Origin: Phoronis australis
Lineage: Eukaryota > Phoronida > Phoronidae
Assembly: GCA_002633005.1 (NCBI GenBank)
Contig: NMRA01000269.1
Location: forward strand, 447,098 to 511,097
Length of the DNA stretch: 64,000 nucleotides
Reading direction: 5' to 3'
Shown: positions 25,401 to 36,744 of the stretch, piece after piece
Numbering within the stretch: position 1 is the stretch's first letter
Layout: the number at the start of each line of letters is the position of its first letter
The notes under the pieces: model-generated
Told to the model about the DNA's origin: nothing
Database searches by the model: none
The model's input: only the letters and a program-made list of their open reading frames with translations
Translations under genes and position numbers: made by a program

Positions 25401-27782
25401 AAGACAAAAATCATAAGCTCAACTGAGACCTTATGGGCATCCGTGCTTGATACATTTTTCGCAAAAGACAAAATCATAAGCTCAATTGAAACGTTGGCTG
25501 TCTCTTTACCTATAGCTACTCTATGGGGTTATAACAGCATAAACAAAGGTTAATCTTGTCTCACGTTGTCTTTGAATCATGTAACGGACGATAATTTTCT
25601 TCTAAATAATAATTTACCTTTGAGCATCACTGATGATGCAGCTCATGTGGCCGAGTGGAAAATTCTCAGTGCAATCTCACCACAGTGTCAAACCTCAGCT
25701 GCAGTTCCACTGTTGCCCAGTGCCTGGCAGTCAGACTAATCAATCACTCGCATGACCTTTGACCTACTTCCCATACAAAAGACTCGAGGACACTGGTTGA
25801 GCACAAGAAGTTATCAAGGGCAGTTAATAGACAAAACACCAGTTTTGAACATCATCAGCTAACCAAAATCACATAATGAACAGTGAACTGTTGCTGCTGA
25901 ATGAAAACAGTACACAATGTAGACTACTACAATCAGCTGCAAATTCAAGTGAGCAGATGTCAACAAGTCTTCAGGAGAGCTTCTACTAGGCGGAGTGTTC
26001 CAAGCATAAATGCAATGTTCAGCAAGGGGTGGAACAATAGAAAACCTGAGGAAGTTTTTAAACTATATCTGAGTGACACAGCTCTGGAGATCTCCATTTT
26101 TAAATGCCAGCCATGGAATTCTGGGTACAATCAATCCTGTCTACAATTTCTTAACTAACTACCACAACAATGTCAAAGCAAAAATAATCTAACACTGTTT
26201 CCAAGGTAACAGACATTTCTATTTTTTTCTGACCATAAAAAGGCAGCAGAAGAAATCATTATTTTAGGTTTGTCATGAGAAACTGGAATTGAATAACATA
26301 GCGTACCTAGATTCGAGTTAGTGCCCAGGCAACCAGGCAGCTAGCTGTATGACGATTATCGTAAAATATAGCAAGGTGCCACTGTGTGTTAAGCTCCAAT
26401 AGACATCGAAATTTCACACAGTCAGGGTAGTTCTGCTCATCAAATCATCGTGAAACTTGTATCAACATGTTGAGCTAATGAGCGGTGGGGGTGCATGCAA
26501 AATCTGGGAGTAATCCGACACTCACTTTGTCCGTTGTTGCTGCCGCTTAAGAGAAAACCAAATGTAATAAACGTCATTTTCTTGCACAATTCTCCGCCTT
26601 TTGCAACAAAAAGTCTTTAGTCATTTTGAAAATAGTATGCTTGTGACACGCGCACGCGCTATTTCCTAAACTTTTTGCAACATCTCTCGGGAGATGATGG
26701 CAGCTTTACAGCAGTAAAGTTTGTTCTGAAATTCGGTGTGCTGGTAGCACAATGCCAAAAAACTTTAAATGAAATGAAGCTACATAGTTGACAAATTTTT
26801 GTTGAAGCCTACAATTCCTTGCTAACTTCAATAATAGAGAATCCTAAGTTAACATAACCACCCTCACAACATGCATCCAGGCATGAGTACTAGAGTATCA
26901 AGAAATGAGCTTTTGTCAAAAAACAGAGCAAGGAATCTCAAACTTGTTTATGCCCCCTAGCATGCCCCAGTACACATCAAGTGTTCACTGAAATGGCAAA
27001 ATAGTCATTCAAAAACCATTCAATTGGTAGTGACCGGAACAAATTCATGATTTCATAATTTTGCAGTACTACATTTAATCAGGTCAGGCATAACGGATGT
27101 AAACAGTGTCTAACAAACAGTGTTTTGTACATCTCCTGTCAAGACATTCTTTTTGTTGTTGTAACTACCAAGTAACCCTTAAAATAACTACACAAGTGTT
27201 TAAATTAGGCCTTGTTCAAATTGATTTCAGAGACAAAGGAATCAATGCATTTCAGAGAAAGTACATAATTTTTGTCAATGACACATATTCAAGTATAGTA
27301 CGCACCAAAACCAATAGTAAAAAACATAGCTTCTTCATCGTGATGGCTAAGTTTTTTCGACAGCAGAAATGACTGGTCTTTATTTCTCATAGCTTCCCCG
27401 TCATAACGGCTTATTTCTTGATAGTAAAAATGACTGGTCCTTGCTTGTCTGTAGGGCAGTATTATTCCTTCATACCGTGTCCTCTTCCTTCCCTTTCCCA
27501 CCGACTCCAGGTCATCACGGTTGTTATCGCTTGTATGCAGTCACCATGACAGGAATTTGGAGTTATTTTTCCCCACTACATTTGCCATGTAATTCAAGCA
27601 CCTCGACTCACAGGTCAACACAAAAAACTTAAGGATGTTACCTTGAATAATCTAAAACAACAATACTCATAATATGACTGGTCTTGTTCAAATTGACTAC
27701 TGAATCAAAAGAATCGATACTTTCAAGTATGAGTGCATTCCCCTTGAGTCAAGGACATGCTCAATCTTACTGAGGTACGGTA
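22441..27782. other. AFF intron 1: no gene seen
   Basis: AT-rich intron with one 64-bp tandem duplication. All frames are under 100 codons and unrecognisable. Confidence 0.5.
25364..25491. repeat. 64-bp tandem duplication
   Basis: ACCTTATGGGCATCCGTGCT starts both units (25364 and 25428). The units also share AAAAGACAAAA and TCATAAGCTCAA. Confidence 0.9.
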
Positions 27783-28046
27783 ACTTGTTCTAGTGTAACA
27801 TGCACCACTGGTAATTCCCGAGTCATGTCGCAAACCTGGGGAAAGGCAGAAGTACTTCTCAGCTGCGGTTACGTAGAGACCGGTCTTCTTTTACGCTCCG
27901 TACTCGCATTACGTGTTCATTGTCACGTACAGAGTATTAACTTTACCTTACCTTAGTTACTGGGTGTATGTGTGTGTGGACGTTCCACTTAAAAGTGGGG
28001 TAAGTTGCACAAGTACAAGTTGTTCTAGGGCAAGCTGTGTGTGGAC
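27783..28046 (-). mobile_element. interspersed element family H, copy 1
   Basis: Reverse complement of the 33422 copy: CCCGTCCACACACA, AACTTACCCCACTTTTAAGTGG, GTACGTGACAATGAACACGT and TAACCGCAGCTGA blocks occur in the same order. The ends carry inverted AGAGCAACTTG-like words. Confidence 0.7.
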
Positions 28047-28989
28047 GGGACTTTATACTCGCACATGTACAAATCTAGTTTTCTTCCTCTGTTTATCTTG
28101 CTACAAGACTGTTGCAAAACTTTGTCCCTCCTTGTGACTACCTCGCCCTATTTATGGGATTAACCGAAGCACAAAATCTTCACAAACGCCCTTGAAACAA
28201 TCCAATTAGCTACCACTTATAAAAGGAAGCTCTTGGCAGTAGCTGAAAAGTTCGTAGCATTTAAACTGATTAAGTCTTTGTAGTGTTCACTGGGAGACAA
28301 AGCAACTAAATTCTATGGGGACAACTCAGTTCAAACTAAATCCATTCAGTACAAACGAGGTATGTTACTTAGGAAGAGTATGTACAGACAATGTGCTTCA
28401 TGAAAAATCACTTAAGAGTCAAGTCAGAAATTTGGTCCCCACAACTATTTCTGAAAAATAATTAAATCTCACATGAGCAAACGTGCAAAGTCTCTGAAAA
28501 TATACACATTTGTACTTAGAAAATTTCTATATATTATTTCTACACTGACACTCAAAATGACTTGGCCAAACCATTTTGTAGCGACAACGAAGTGGAAGAA
28601 TAAGACCAAATTTCTGTCTTAAGTTATTCTCATGAAACAGACCCCCTCAGTAAACAACTTCTACTGCATTTGACTGTCTTCGCCAGTTCCGCCGAGTCAA
28701 TTCTCAATGTGAACCCCCGGCTTATAAACCAATCAGATGTCTTAGTCGGTTGACCCGTCTGAAGTCTAAGACAAGTTTCAAACTGAAGTGTGCTATCTCC
28801 AATAACTAAGCCCTGATATCTTCAAGGAGCTTTAAAAACAAGGACAAAACAATAAAATCTTAACGTCTGGCAGAACCCCAAATGTAAATCGATGTTTGAT
28901 GCAAGTTAGCAATCTTGAAAACATTGGTTTTGCGAAAACAATTTTTTCTTGTACCAAGCCACTCATGTTTTCGAGCTCGACTCCAAAAA

Positions 28990-29220
28990 CAGAAATCTAC
29001 GTATTCATTTTCTACCCACAAGCTGATAGCGTTCTGTTTACAAGTGGTCACGGACTTCTTATTACCACTTCTATTCTACAATTATTTAGCACACAATATG
29101 GCCGACAAGTGACATTCTGTTTTAACAAAATTCTTCACAAACATGAAGATTAAGAAAATTTCAGTACATGGCCAGCATGATTTGTATTGTGCAGGTGTTG
29201 TTAAAGAACTTGATAAATTT
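28990..29220 (+). mobile_element. family E, partial copy
   Basis: ACAATATGGCCGACAAGTGAC and GAAGATTAAGAAAATTTCAG match family E. It abuts the retrotransposon fragment on its right. Confidence 0.6.
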
Positions 29221-29228
29221 CCAGTTTT

Positions 29229-29540
29229 TCTCCTTCAGCGTTCCCGGCCATGAATTTTAGATGGTCAGTTCGGTCGTCTAGGCAAAGTCTGCGGTTCGCT
29301 GCAATGACGCTGTTGGGCCCCACAGTTTTACTTTGATTTTCACCGGACTGGGCCATGTCTGGCACCTTACGGTGTCGAAGGTAGGGCAGCTCTGCAGTAA
29401 ATGCTCAGGTGTCATGGGCCAGTGCCACACGGGCACTCGTCTGTATGAGATGTTCAGGCGATGCACGTGGGAGAGGAGCTGGCAGTGGCTAGTTCTTAGC
29501 CTGAAGATGATGACTCATTCTTGCCGGTCAAAGTTCCACC
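29229..29540 (-). pseudogene. non-LTR retrotransposon 3' fragment (broken)
   Basis: On the minus strand the frame 29466-29278 contains HRLNIS...MTPEHLLQSCPTFDTV and ends in a Leu-Trp-Gly-Pro stretch then TADFA. This is the zinc-binding and end region found after the reverse transcriptase in CR1/L2-like non-LTR elements (pattern H-x-L...TPEH-LL-xCP). The expected Cys-rich CPCG-type part lies in a neighbouring frame, indicating two small indels that nearly cancel. Only this 3' piece is present; the reverse transcriptase core is missing, as in a 5'-truncated insertion. The minus-strand sequence continues to an AACGCTGAAGGAG tail typical of such 3' ends. Confidence 0.7.
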
Positions 29541-30284
29541 AAATCACCTTAACACAGCCTGTTCTCCAGTGAACAACACAGGGTTGCAAATTGTGCAATC
29601 TACAACTGTCATGCGCTGAATATAATTTTCCTTTCAACAAGGTGTTGTGTTGAAAACTTTGAAAAACAGTACAACATCCGGTAAATAACAAGTTTAAATG
29701 AACAAATTCCATAAATTACGGACACGCCTTTACAAGGAAAAATGCTTCTTCCCATAAAGACCACATTTTTCTGCCAAAATTAATGACCTAACCAAAAGCA
29801 CCTTATTCTCACCGTCGCCATAACAACAGCCTATCCCTAGCTAAAGAATAACCCAAAAGCTATTACTATAAGGCTGACCATAGCAGATGTCTAGACACAC
29901 TACTAGGCCACCATAACGACCAGTTGACAAAATGGTTTACTACAGAGTGGCCAAGTGTTTACTACAACCAACAAAACAAAACAAATAGTTAGTGGAGGTG
30001 ACTCTAATCAGCCCACATCCCTGTATTCTAATTAGCACACAGATGTGCTTGATGGCTACCATCACCTTTATCGCCATGATAACCTTTCAACAGACTCTAG
30101 GGCAAAAAGCACTAATTGTTACACTAGTGACCCTTGAAAGCAGATTCTTTTATTTGCATTTACCATGTATTATGAACAAAAATAAGGTTATGACTACTGA
30201 CGTATTTACCAATACTTAAAAAACTGCTGATCTTGTATTTCTTAACCAAGACAAATTTAAACAAGAGCAACGCAGAGCGTTGAA

Positions 30285-32226
30285 ATGCGCCCACAATTGC
30301 ACCGTATACGGTATCCTTCTAGGGTTGTTTATTGGCACCATAAAGTGGCCAGTAGAGGGCATATATGTAGTATGTTGTACTTTGCAAAATGGAAAGGCAT
30401 GGTCATTGTCTCCTCAATAGGCTAGGTTTCAAAATGTGAGTGATCTTCATAATACAAGCACATCCTATGCATCAGTTGCTTAAAGCACCACAGAAACATA
30501 GAATTAAAAACAAATTTACCAACATACGAGATTAGCACAGCATTCGAATGCCAGAAACAAATTTCTACTTGGAACTTTTCCTTCATAGTCACGAAGTAAC
30601 ACAAAGTATACACCTGAAGACCTATGAAAATACAGAGGTCAATGTGAAATATTTAAATTGCCACTAGAGGCATACCGGTAGTCAGAATCATCCTAAAGTC
30701 GTCATCGTCCGTTGTCAACATCACATAAATACACTTGCTAAATTTAGTAAAGATCCTGCGAACGGTTTGGGAGATACAGCCATGGGTGCAAAAAAACAAA
30801 ACTGCCACTAGGAGGCGCCACAGTAGTCCAAATCGTCTGAAAATCATTGTCAGCTGTCTTCCTTATAGTAAGCACATACACGCCAATTTTCACAATCATC
30901 CTTTGAGCGGTTTGGTTGATAGAGGGGTGGACGCAAAAATACAGACTCGAAAACAGTAAAAATGGCCACTAGGTGGCGCAAACTACGTCGAATCCATCTG
31001 AAAACAGTAGGATAGCGTCATCTCACTAATAGGTGCCTACATACCAAATTTCATGAAAATCCGTTCAATACTTTTGAAGATACAAAGGTAAGCGTAAAAA
31101 ACTAAAATTGCCACTAGGGGGCACACCGGTAGTCGGATCCGACCAAAAGTCGTCATCTTCCGTTGTTAACATCATATAAATATACTTACACAATTTGTAA
31201 AGATCCTGCGAACGGTTTAGGAGATACAGCCATAGGCGCAAAAAAACAAAACTGCCACTAGGAGGCGCCACAGTAGTCGAAATCGTCGGAAAATCATCGT
31301 CAACCATCCTCTACATAGTAAGCATATACATGCCAATTTTCACAATCATCCTTTGAGCGGTTTGGTTGATAGAGGGGTGGACGCACAAAAACAGACTCGA
31401 AAACACTAAAAATGGCCACTAGGTGGCGCAAACTATGTCGAATCCATCTGAAAACGGGAGGATAGCGTCATCTCACTAATAGGTGCCTACATACCAAATT
31501 TCATGAAAATCCAATAAGGACTTGTGAAGATACAAAGGTAAGCGTAAAAAAATTAAAATTGCCACTAGGGGGCACACCGGTAGTCGGATCCGTCCAAAAG
31601 TCGTCATCTTCCGTTGTTAACATCATATAAATATACTTACACAATTTCGTAAAGATCCTGCGAACGGTTTAGGAGATACAGCCATAGGCGCAAAAAAAAA
31701 AAAACTGCCACTAGGAGGCGCCACAGTAGTCGAAATCGTCGGAAAATCATCGTCAACCGTCCTCTACATAGTAAGCACATACATGCCAATTTTCACAATC
31801 ATCCTTTGAGCGGTTTGGTTGATAGAGGGGTGGAAGCACAAAAACAGACTCGAAAACAGTAAAAATGGCCACTAGGTGGCGCAAACTATGTCGAATCCAT
31901 CCGAAAACGGCAGGATAGCGTCATCTCACTACTAGGTGCCTACATACCAAATTTCATGAAAATCCGTTCAGGACTTTTGAAGATACAAAGGTAAGCGTAA
32001 AAAACTAAAATTGCCACTAGGGGGCACACCGGTAGTCGGATCTGTCCGAAAGTTCGCACATGCCGTCCCATTCATGAATGGAACATATGTGCCAAATTTC
32101 ATGAACATATTATGTCAAAGGGTTTTGGAGATAGAGCAGCGGACGCCGGACGCCGGACGGACGCCGCCCGTACGGACGGACGGAGATGACGGCATAATGC
32201 GTCCACATATAAATATGTGGGCGCAT
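30285..32226. mobile_element. non-autonomous element built of a 450-bp higher-order repeat
   Basis: The 1.94-kb block is bounded by an inverted ATGCGCCCACA (30285-30295) and TGTGGGCGCAT (32216-32226). The right end forms a hairpin, ATGCGTCCACATAT facing ATATGTGGGCGCAT, preceded by a GGACGC/ACGG-rich stretch at about 32140-32182. The interior is a three-monomer higher-order repeat (A, B, C of about 147-155 bp each, 450 bp per set) present about three times. Monomers start near 30655, 30803, 30964, 31109, 31253, 31414, 31560, 31706, 31867 and 32012. Each begins with GCCACTAGG-GGC. There is no coding capacity. Resemblance to Helitron-like or other repeat-cored elements is only architectural. Confidence 0.8.
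30966..32027 (+). promoter_or_regulatory. array of CTCF-consensus-like motifs
   Basis: The start of each monomer matches the vertebrate CTCF core CCASYAGRKGGCRS. Full 14/14 matches: CCACTAGGTGGCGC at 30966, 31416 and 31869; CCACTAGGGGGCAC at 31111, 31562 and 32014. One-mismatch copies (CCACTAGGAGGCGC) lie at 30805, 31255 and 31708, and another (CCAGTAGAGGGCAT) at 30349. All are on the plus strand at about 150-bp spacing. Binding is unproven, and the motif may simply be a feature of the repeat. Confidence 0.4.
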
Positions 32227-33421
32227 AAAAAGATTTTAGATTGCTCTCTCATTTTTCTGCAGACTGAAGTGTTAGGGATAAATTATGATATTCAAACAAG
32301 AAGGGTTTTTCAAACACAATGTAAGGAGCAGGTTTTTGTAACAATAAATTAACCAAACATAATTAAACCTGATTTATGAGCCCTATAGATCAGCCCCTGT
32401 AAATTATTAACCACCAACAATGAGTATTTGAACAAACTGTTGATTTCTAGAGGCACCCACATAGAAAAATGTTAGCCAGCTTGATAAATAGCCATTTTCC
32501 AATGTAGCGGTGACATAATGAAAGTCGCCATCTTATCACCAGATGGCGATAGAGTAGTTGATACACAGCGTTCTACGGTCATGTTTGCAGTGACAATGCA
32601 GTGAGATTTCCAAACCTTTTTTTATACATTTGCTGTCTTCAATGCTGTCAATGTAGCGCCATGGAATAATTGATCAATGTTTCAAAGTGTCTGTGAATGA
32701 AAGAAGTTGAATTTTGTTCCAATCAACTCAACCCATCTTGGACACCAGAAACATTGAGTAAAGGAAGAAATACTTTTAATCTTCCATAATATTACCATAG
32801 CTAAGCTTTGTACAGTAAGTCAAATAATCCCTATTGATCCTAATATGTAGTACACAGACATGAGACATGTGCTTCCAACACCTGATTGTACAACTCCTGT
32901 CTACTCTTTAGTAACCACACCGTCGTCTGGGCACAGACAACAGGGCACGGCCTTCAACAATATACGTAAGACAAGTGGCGACAAAGGTTGGCCAATAAAA
33001 ATGCAAAAAATTCTTTAATATATAGGAGACAGTTTTCTAAATTTAGGATATCTAAATAGAAACGAAATTGGAATTTTGATTCTAAAGTATGATGCATAAT
33101 TCTAAGATCAGTTTACATGTTAAAAGCAAAATCTAGTTTGTGTCACAGCTTGTTTGCATCCTGGAACTGCCAAATATGCAGTCCTACCAAAGCCATGTTT
33201 AGATGTCAGCTGCGACAGACACAGCACTCAGAAATGGTGGAAAGATGGGGGTTGAAGACGGGGATGCAGAATGTACATGCTCAGGGTTACAAATAGGGGG
33301 AGTTGCAGTTTATGTTGAGAAACAAAAAATGGTGAGATTTTGCTGATTTAAAGGCAGAAAAACATGTAATTAGGCAACGGTTGGAACTAAACAGACAAAA
33401 GGCAATTGACAGCAGTCATAA
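32227..33421. other. AFF intron 1: nothing recognised
   Basis: AT-rich sequence between the higher-order repeat element and a family H copy. Confidence 0.5.
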
Positions 33422-33680
33422 ATCCCGTCCACACACAACCTACCCTAGAGCAACTTGCACTAGTACAACTTACCCCATTTTTAAGTGGAGCGTCCACATT
33501 CACATCCGATAACTAGGATAAGACGGAAGTTGTCACTCAGTACGTGACAATGAACACCTATTAAGAATACGGCACACAAAAGAAAACCTTCTGTATGTAA
33601 CCACAGCTGACAGTTACTTCCGTCTTGCCTTAAATTTGCAGAACAAGACCATTGGGCACAAGTTGCTCTACCTCAAAGCT
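33422..33680 (+). mobile_element. interspersed element family H, copy 2
   Basis: Matches the inverted copy at 27783-28046. It ends with ACAAGTTGCTCTACCTC, inverse of the GAGCAACTTG near the start. A more diverged relative may lie at 41365-41625. Confidence 0.7.
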
Positions 33681-36346
33681 GGAGACAAAATTGACTTTGT
33701 GACCTACGAGTCGCCATGTGCACCTAAAAATGGATTTGCAATCAAATATCCGTCACCAATGGCCATTGCAGAACATGGTTTATACTCGCCTTTGATTTGA
33801 TCGCAACTTTTGAACTGCCTGCTCACATATTTGATCAATCAGCTCGACAACAACTAATATCCTTCACTTCGTATCAACCTACAAACATGACATTCACTTC
33901 CGCATTTTTAAGCTTCGGATCTTCCAACAAATGCTTATTACGTTCCCCGAGATTTTACTTCGCTACCAAGTCGACAGAGGAGGAGGCTACCGGCCGCAAA
34001 GAACAGCCCTGACACCTAGCAGGCGATTGTCGAACTACACTGAACCAATCCGTTTCACTCTCAAAACAAAACAAAATGGCTAGTCACAGAGTCACATCGT
34101 GCTATCAACTGCATGAATTGATATGAATTTTGCAGATGACAACAACATGAGGAATCTACAACAAACTGTGCATAAACATGTTTACCAGTGGCAAAAACAT
34201 GCACATACGTGGGGCAGGAAAAGCTAGATTTAGTTGCGCATGCACTGGTGTTTGTAGCATTTTTTGTGACATGTCTGGCTCCTAGATCATTTTTAGTGCC
34301 CAATGGCTCCTTGGAAAAGTTATTAAGTTATGTCCTAAACTCATTTGGTGTCAACTTCTATTTACACACACAGTCGTGCCCAGCAGTTTCGGTGTCAACT
34401 TTTGTAACTTCCAAACAAAACTGAATTTAGAACACGATGATGGGGTGGACAATTTCTTTCATATAAGATATGGACTACCAACGAAATGCTAAAGATTTTC
34501 AAATTCAACACAATAGCGCACAAATAGACGATGTTTGAGATATTATGGGCAATCACAGCAATGTCGAAAGCTTTTGAAAAATGAAAAAGTCAACTTAGGC
34601 TATTGTGTCTTTCCAAAATTGCTGGGATTTTACGTACAAATCTCACTGAAGTTAAAATGCACGCTAATTCCTTATCGGTTCCCTGTAATTGCTTAGTCAA
34701 ATTAGTAAGAAACGCAAGATATAGTGACGATATGAATATGAAGTACGTTGAAAATTGCGAAATCTTTTTAAGAACGAGTTTTGTGTTGAAAACGACCTGC
34801 CATAAATCGCTCAACGATGTCCAGTAAGTATTGTGATGTGGGGAATAACAGTGCATGATGCGGGCTCATGGTACATCATTAGTGCAAGGGTACCTATTGG
34901 CAGAATATTTTGTTTTCACATTTACAAGTTGTCAGTGAATACAACTGCACTTTGTTTAGTGTAGATTATGTTAACATAGCACTGCCGTTGGGAGCATGCA
35001 AATTTTATACATCTTTAATGCCGAGGGTATTTAAATTAGGAAATACTAAAATAAGACGGTGGATGTTTAGTCAAGAATGGGGGTTTAAGACCGAAATTTC
35101 TTGAGAAGTCGGGCGGAAGCGTTTACTCACACGGTCGGTTCATTCACGCGCATGATGCAAAAAGTAGGTGTAAATTAACAAGCTCACAGCAGGTGATGTA
35201 TCCTAGAATAGAGCACAAGGACCTCACTCACCTNTGGGTTGATAACTCCCCCCAGCGTTCACAATCACACCACATACCAATTCCACTCCCCAGTCACCCC
35301 TCAAGGAGCCAAAACTAACATTTTGTACAAGTGATTCTAACCCTGAGGGGGATTTTTTAATCAATGGAGGGGAATTTTTTAACTTCATGAGGGAATGGGG
35401 CTGATATTCAGCCACAAAATCGAGGCATCGAGGGCCCTGGAACAAGTCCATACCTTGAGGTGCAAGTAGAGTTAACACTACTACTAAACCAAGAGACAGC
35501 TCGTTCCAGGAGATCTTGTTCTACGGCAACTCGTAGTCTGTGTGGACAGTATTTTGAATTTTCAACTATCAATCATATTAATTGGTAGAGGGCATTTGTC
35601 TTGGCAAGGGCATTTAAAAGAAAAAAACTTGGAAATTTTGGGGGTGTGCATTAAAGGTAAAAAGTGATGGTCTCCTAATTAACTACGAAAAAAATAACTA
35701 CCCAAAAACTTATCAAATGACACGACCAGGTGACAATGTGCTACCCTATCTATCAAATCCTAAAACCATCAGCAGCCATCTGCATATTTTAGCTTTGTAG
35801 GATCATTGAATATAGTCAAAACAGAGATTCACTCAAATCAATACAATCCAATCCTACTTTCAACTAATCAATGTCATCGACTGGGCTAACTAAGGTTTTC
35901 ATGAACACTATCAAGGACATTAAAGATACCGTGGACCCTCAATAGTTCAATCACCTCATGAACTGAACCCAAAACTGTTGTGTTATACAAAACCATGAGT
36001 GCAAATGTTTATACCGGTAATTTGATCACGATGCTATGTGGTAAGGGGAGAATTGAACATGACAAATGGGAAAAACAAGCAGATATCACTAATAGTAAAG
36101 TCTCACTAATTTCGGACAAAAACTATTGAATGCCAGAATTTGCCCTTTAACAATGTTATGAATTCTTCAATGATGATAGTTTATGGTTAAAAACTTGAAA
36201 CTATGGAGCCCTGTGATTTTACCATAATGCACCACTTGCTAATGAGTATGTTTGTTTCAATACAATTGCAGGGCCAGGATCATGCAAACCAACAACAGAT
36301 AAACGAAGTGTTAGAAATTCTTTCGTAAAAAGCTATGTGAGAAAGT
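33681..36346. other. AFF intron 1: no gene; one N
   Basis: Non-coding. Position 35234 is N. A minus-strand frame at 35478-35224 has no recognisable relative. Confidence 0.5.
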
Positions 36347-36744
36347 CAAGGTACCTAAACTACACCGTCAACGGACTCATAAACACGGGCACGGACGCAT
36401 GAACACAACTCACGGACCTGCAAACGCCGTCCACTGACTCACAAACATGGTAACGGACTCACAAAACACGATCCACACACCCAAATACATGGGACACAGA
36501 CTCATATTCACGAGGAAACACGGTTAACGGACCGCCAAACACGGTTTACGGACAAAATGAAGATGTCAGCTGACCCAGGAAGCCGACGAGTCCATGACCC
36601 GTGTATTTAGTTGCGTGGATCGTGTTTTGTGAGTCCGTTCCCGTGTTTGTGAGTCAGTGGACGGTGTTTGCAGGTCCGTGCGTCGTGTTCAAGCGTCCGT
36701 GCCTGTGTTTATAAGTCCGTTGACCGTGTAGTTTAGGTACCTTG
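36347..36744. mobile_element. foldback element with long terminal inverted repeats
   Basis: The left arm (36347 to about 36492) and right arm (about 36596 to 36744) are near-perfect inverted copies of roughly 146 bp. They begin CAAGGTACCTAAACTACAC and end with its reverse complement. The arms consist of repeats of an ACGGACTCACAAACACG-like word. The loop is about 100 bp. A 5-bp direct repeat, AAAGT, flanks it (36342-36346 and 36745-36749), as expected for a target-site duplication. No coding capacity. Confidence 0.85.

Noticed and set aside
25645-25735. TGGCCGAGTGG, resembling the A box of tRNA-Ser/Leu
   Set aside because: There is no B box (GGTTCGANTCC) at the right distance and no cloverleaf could be formed by eye.
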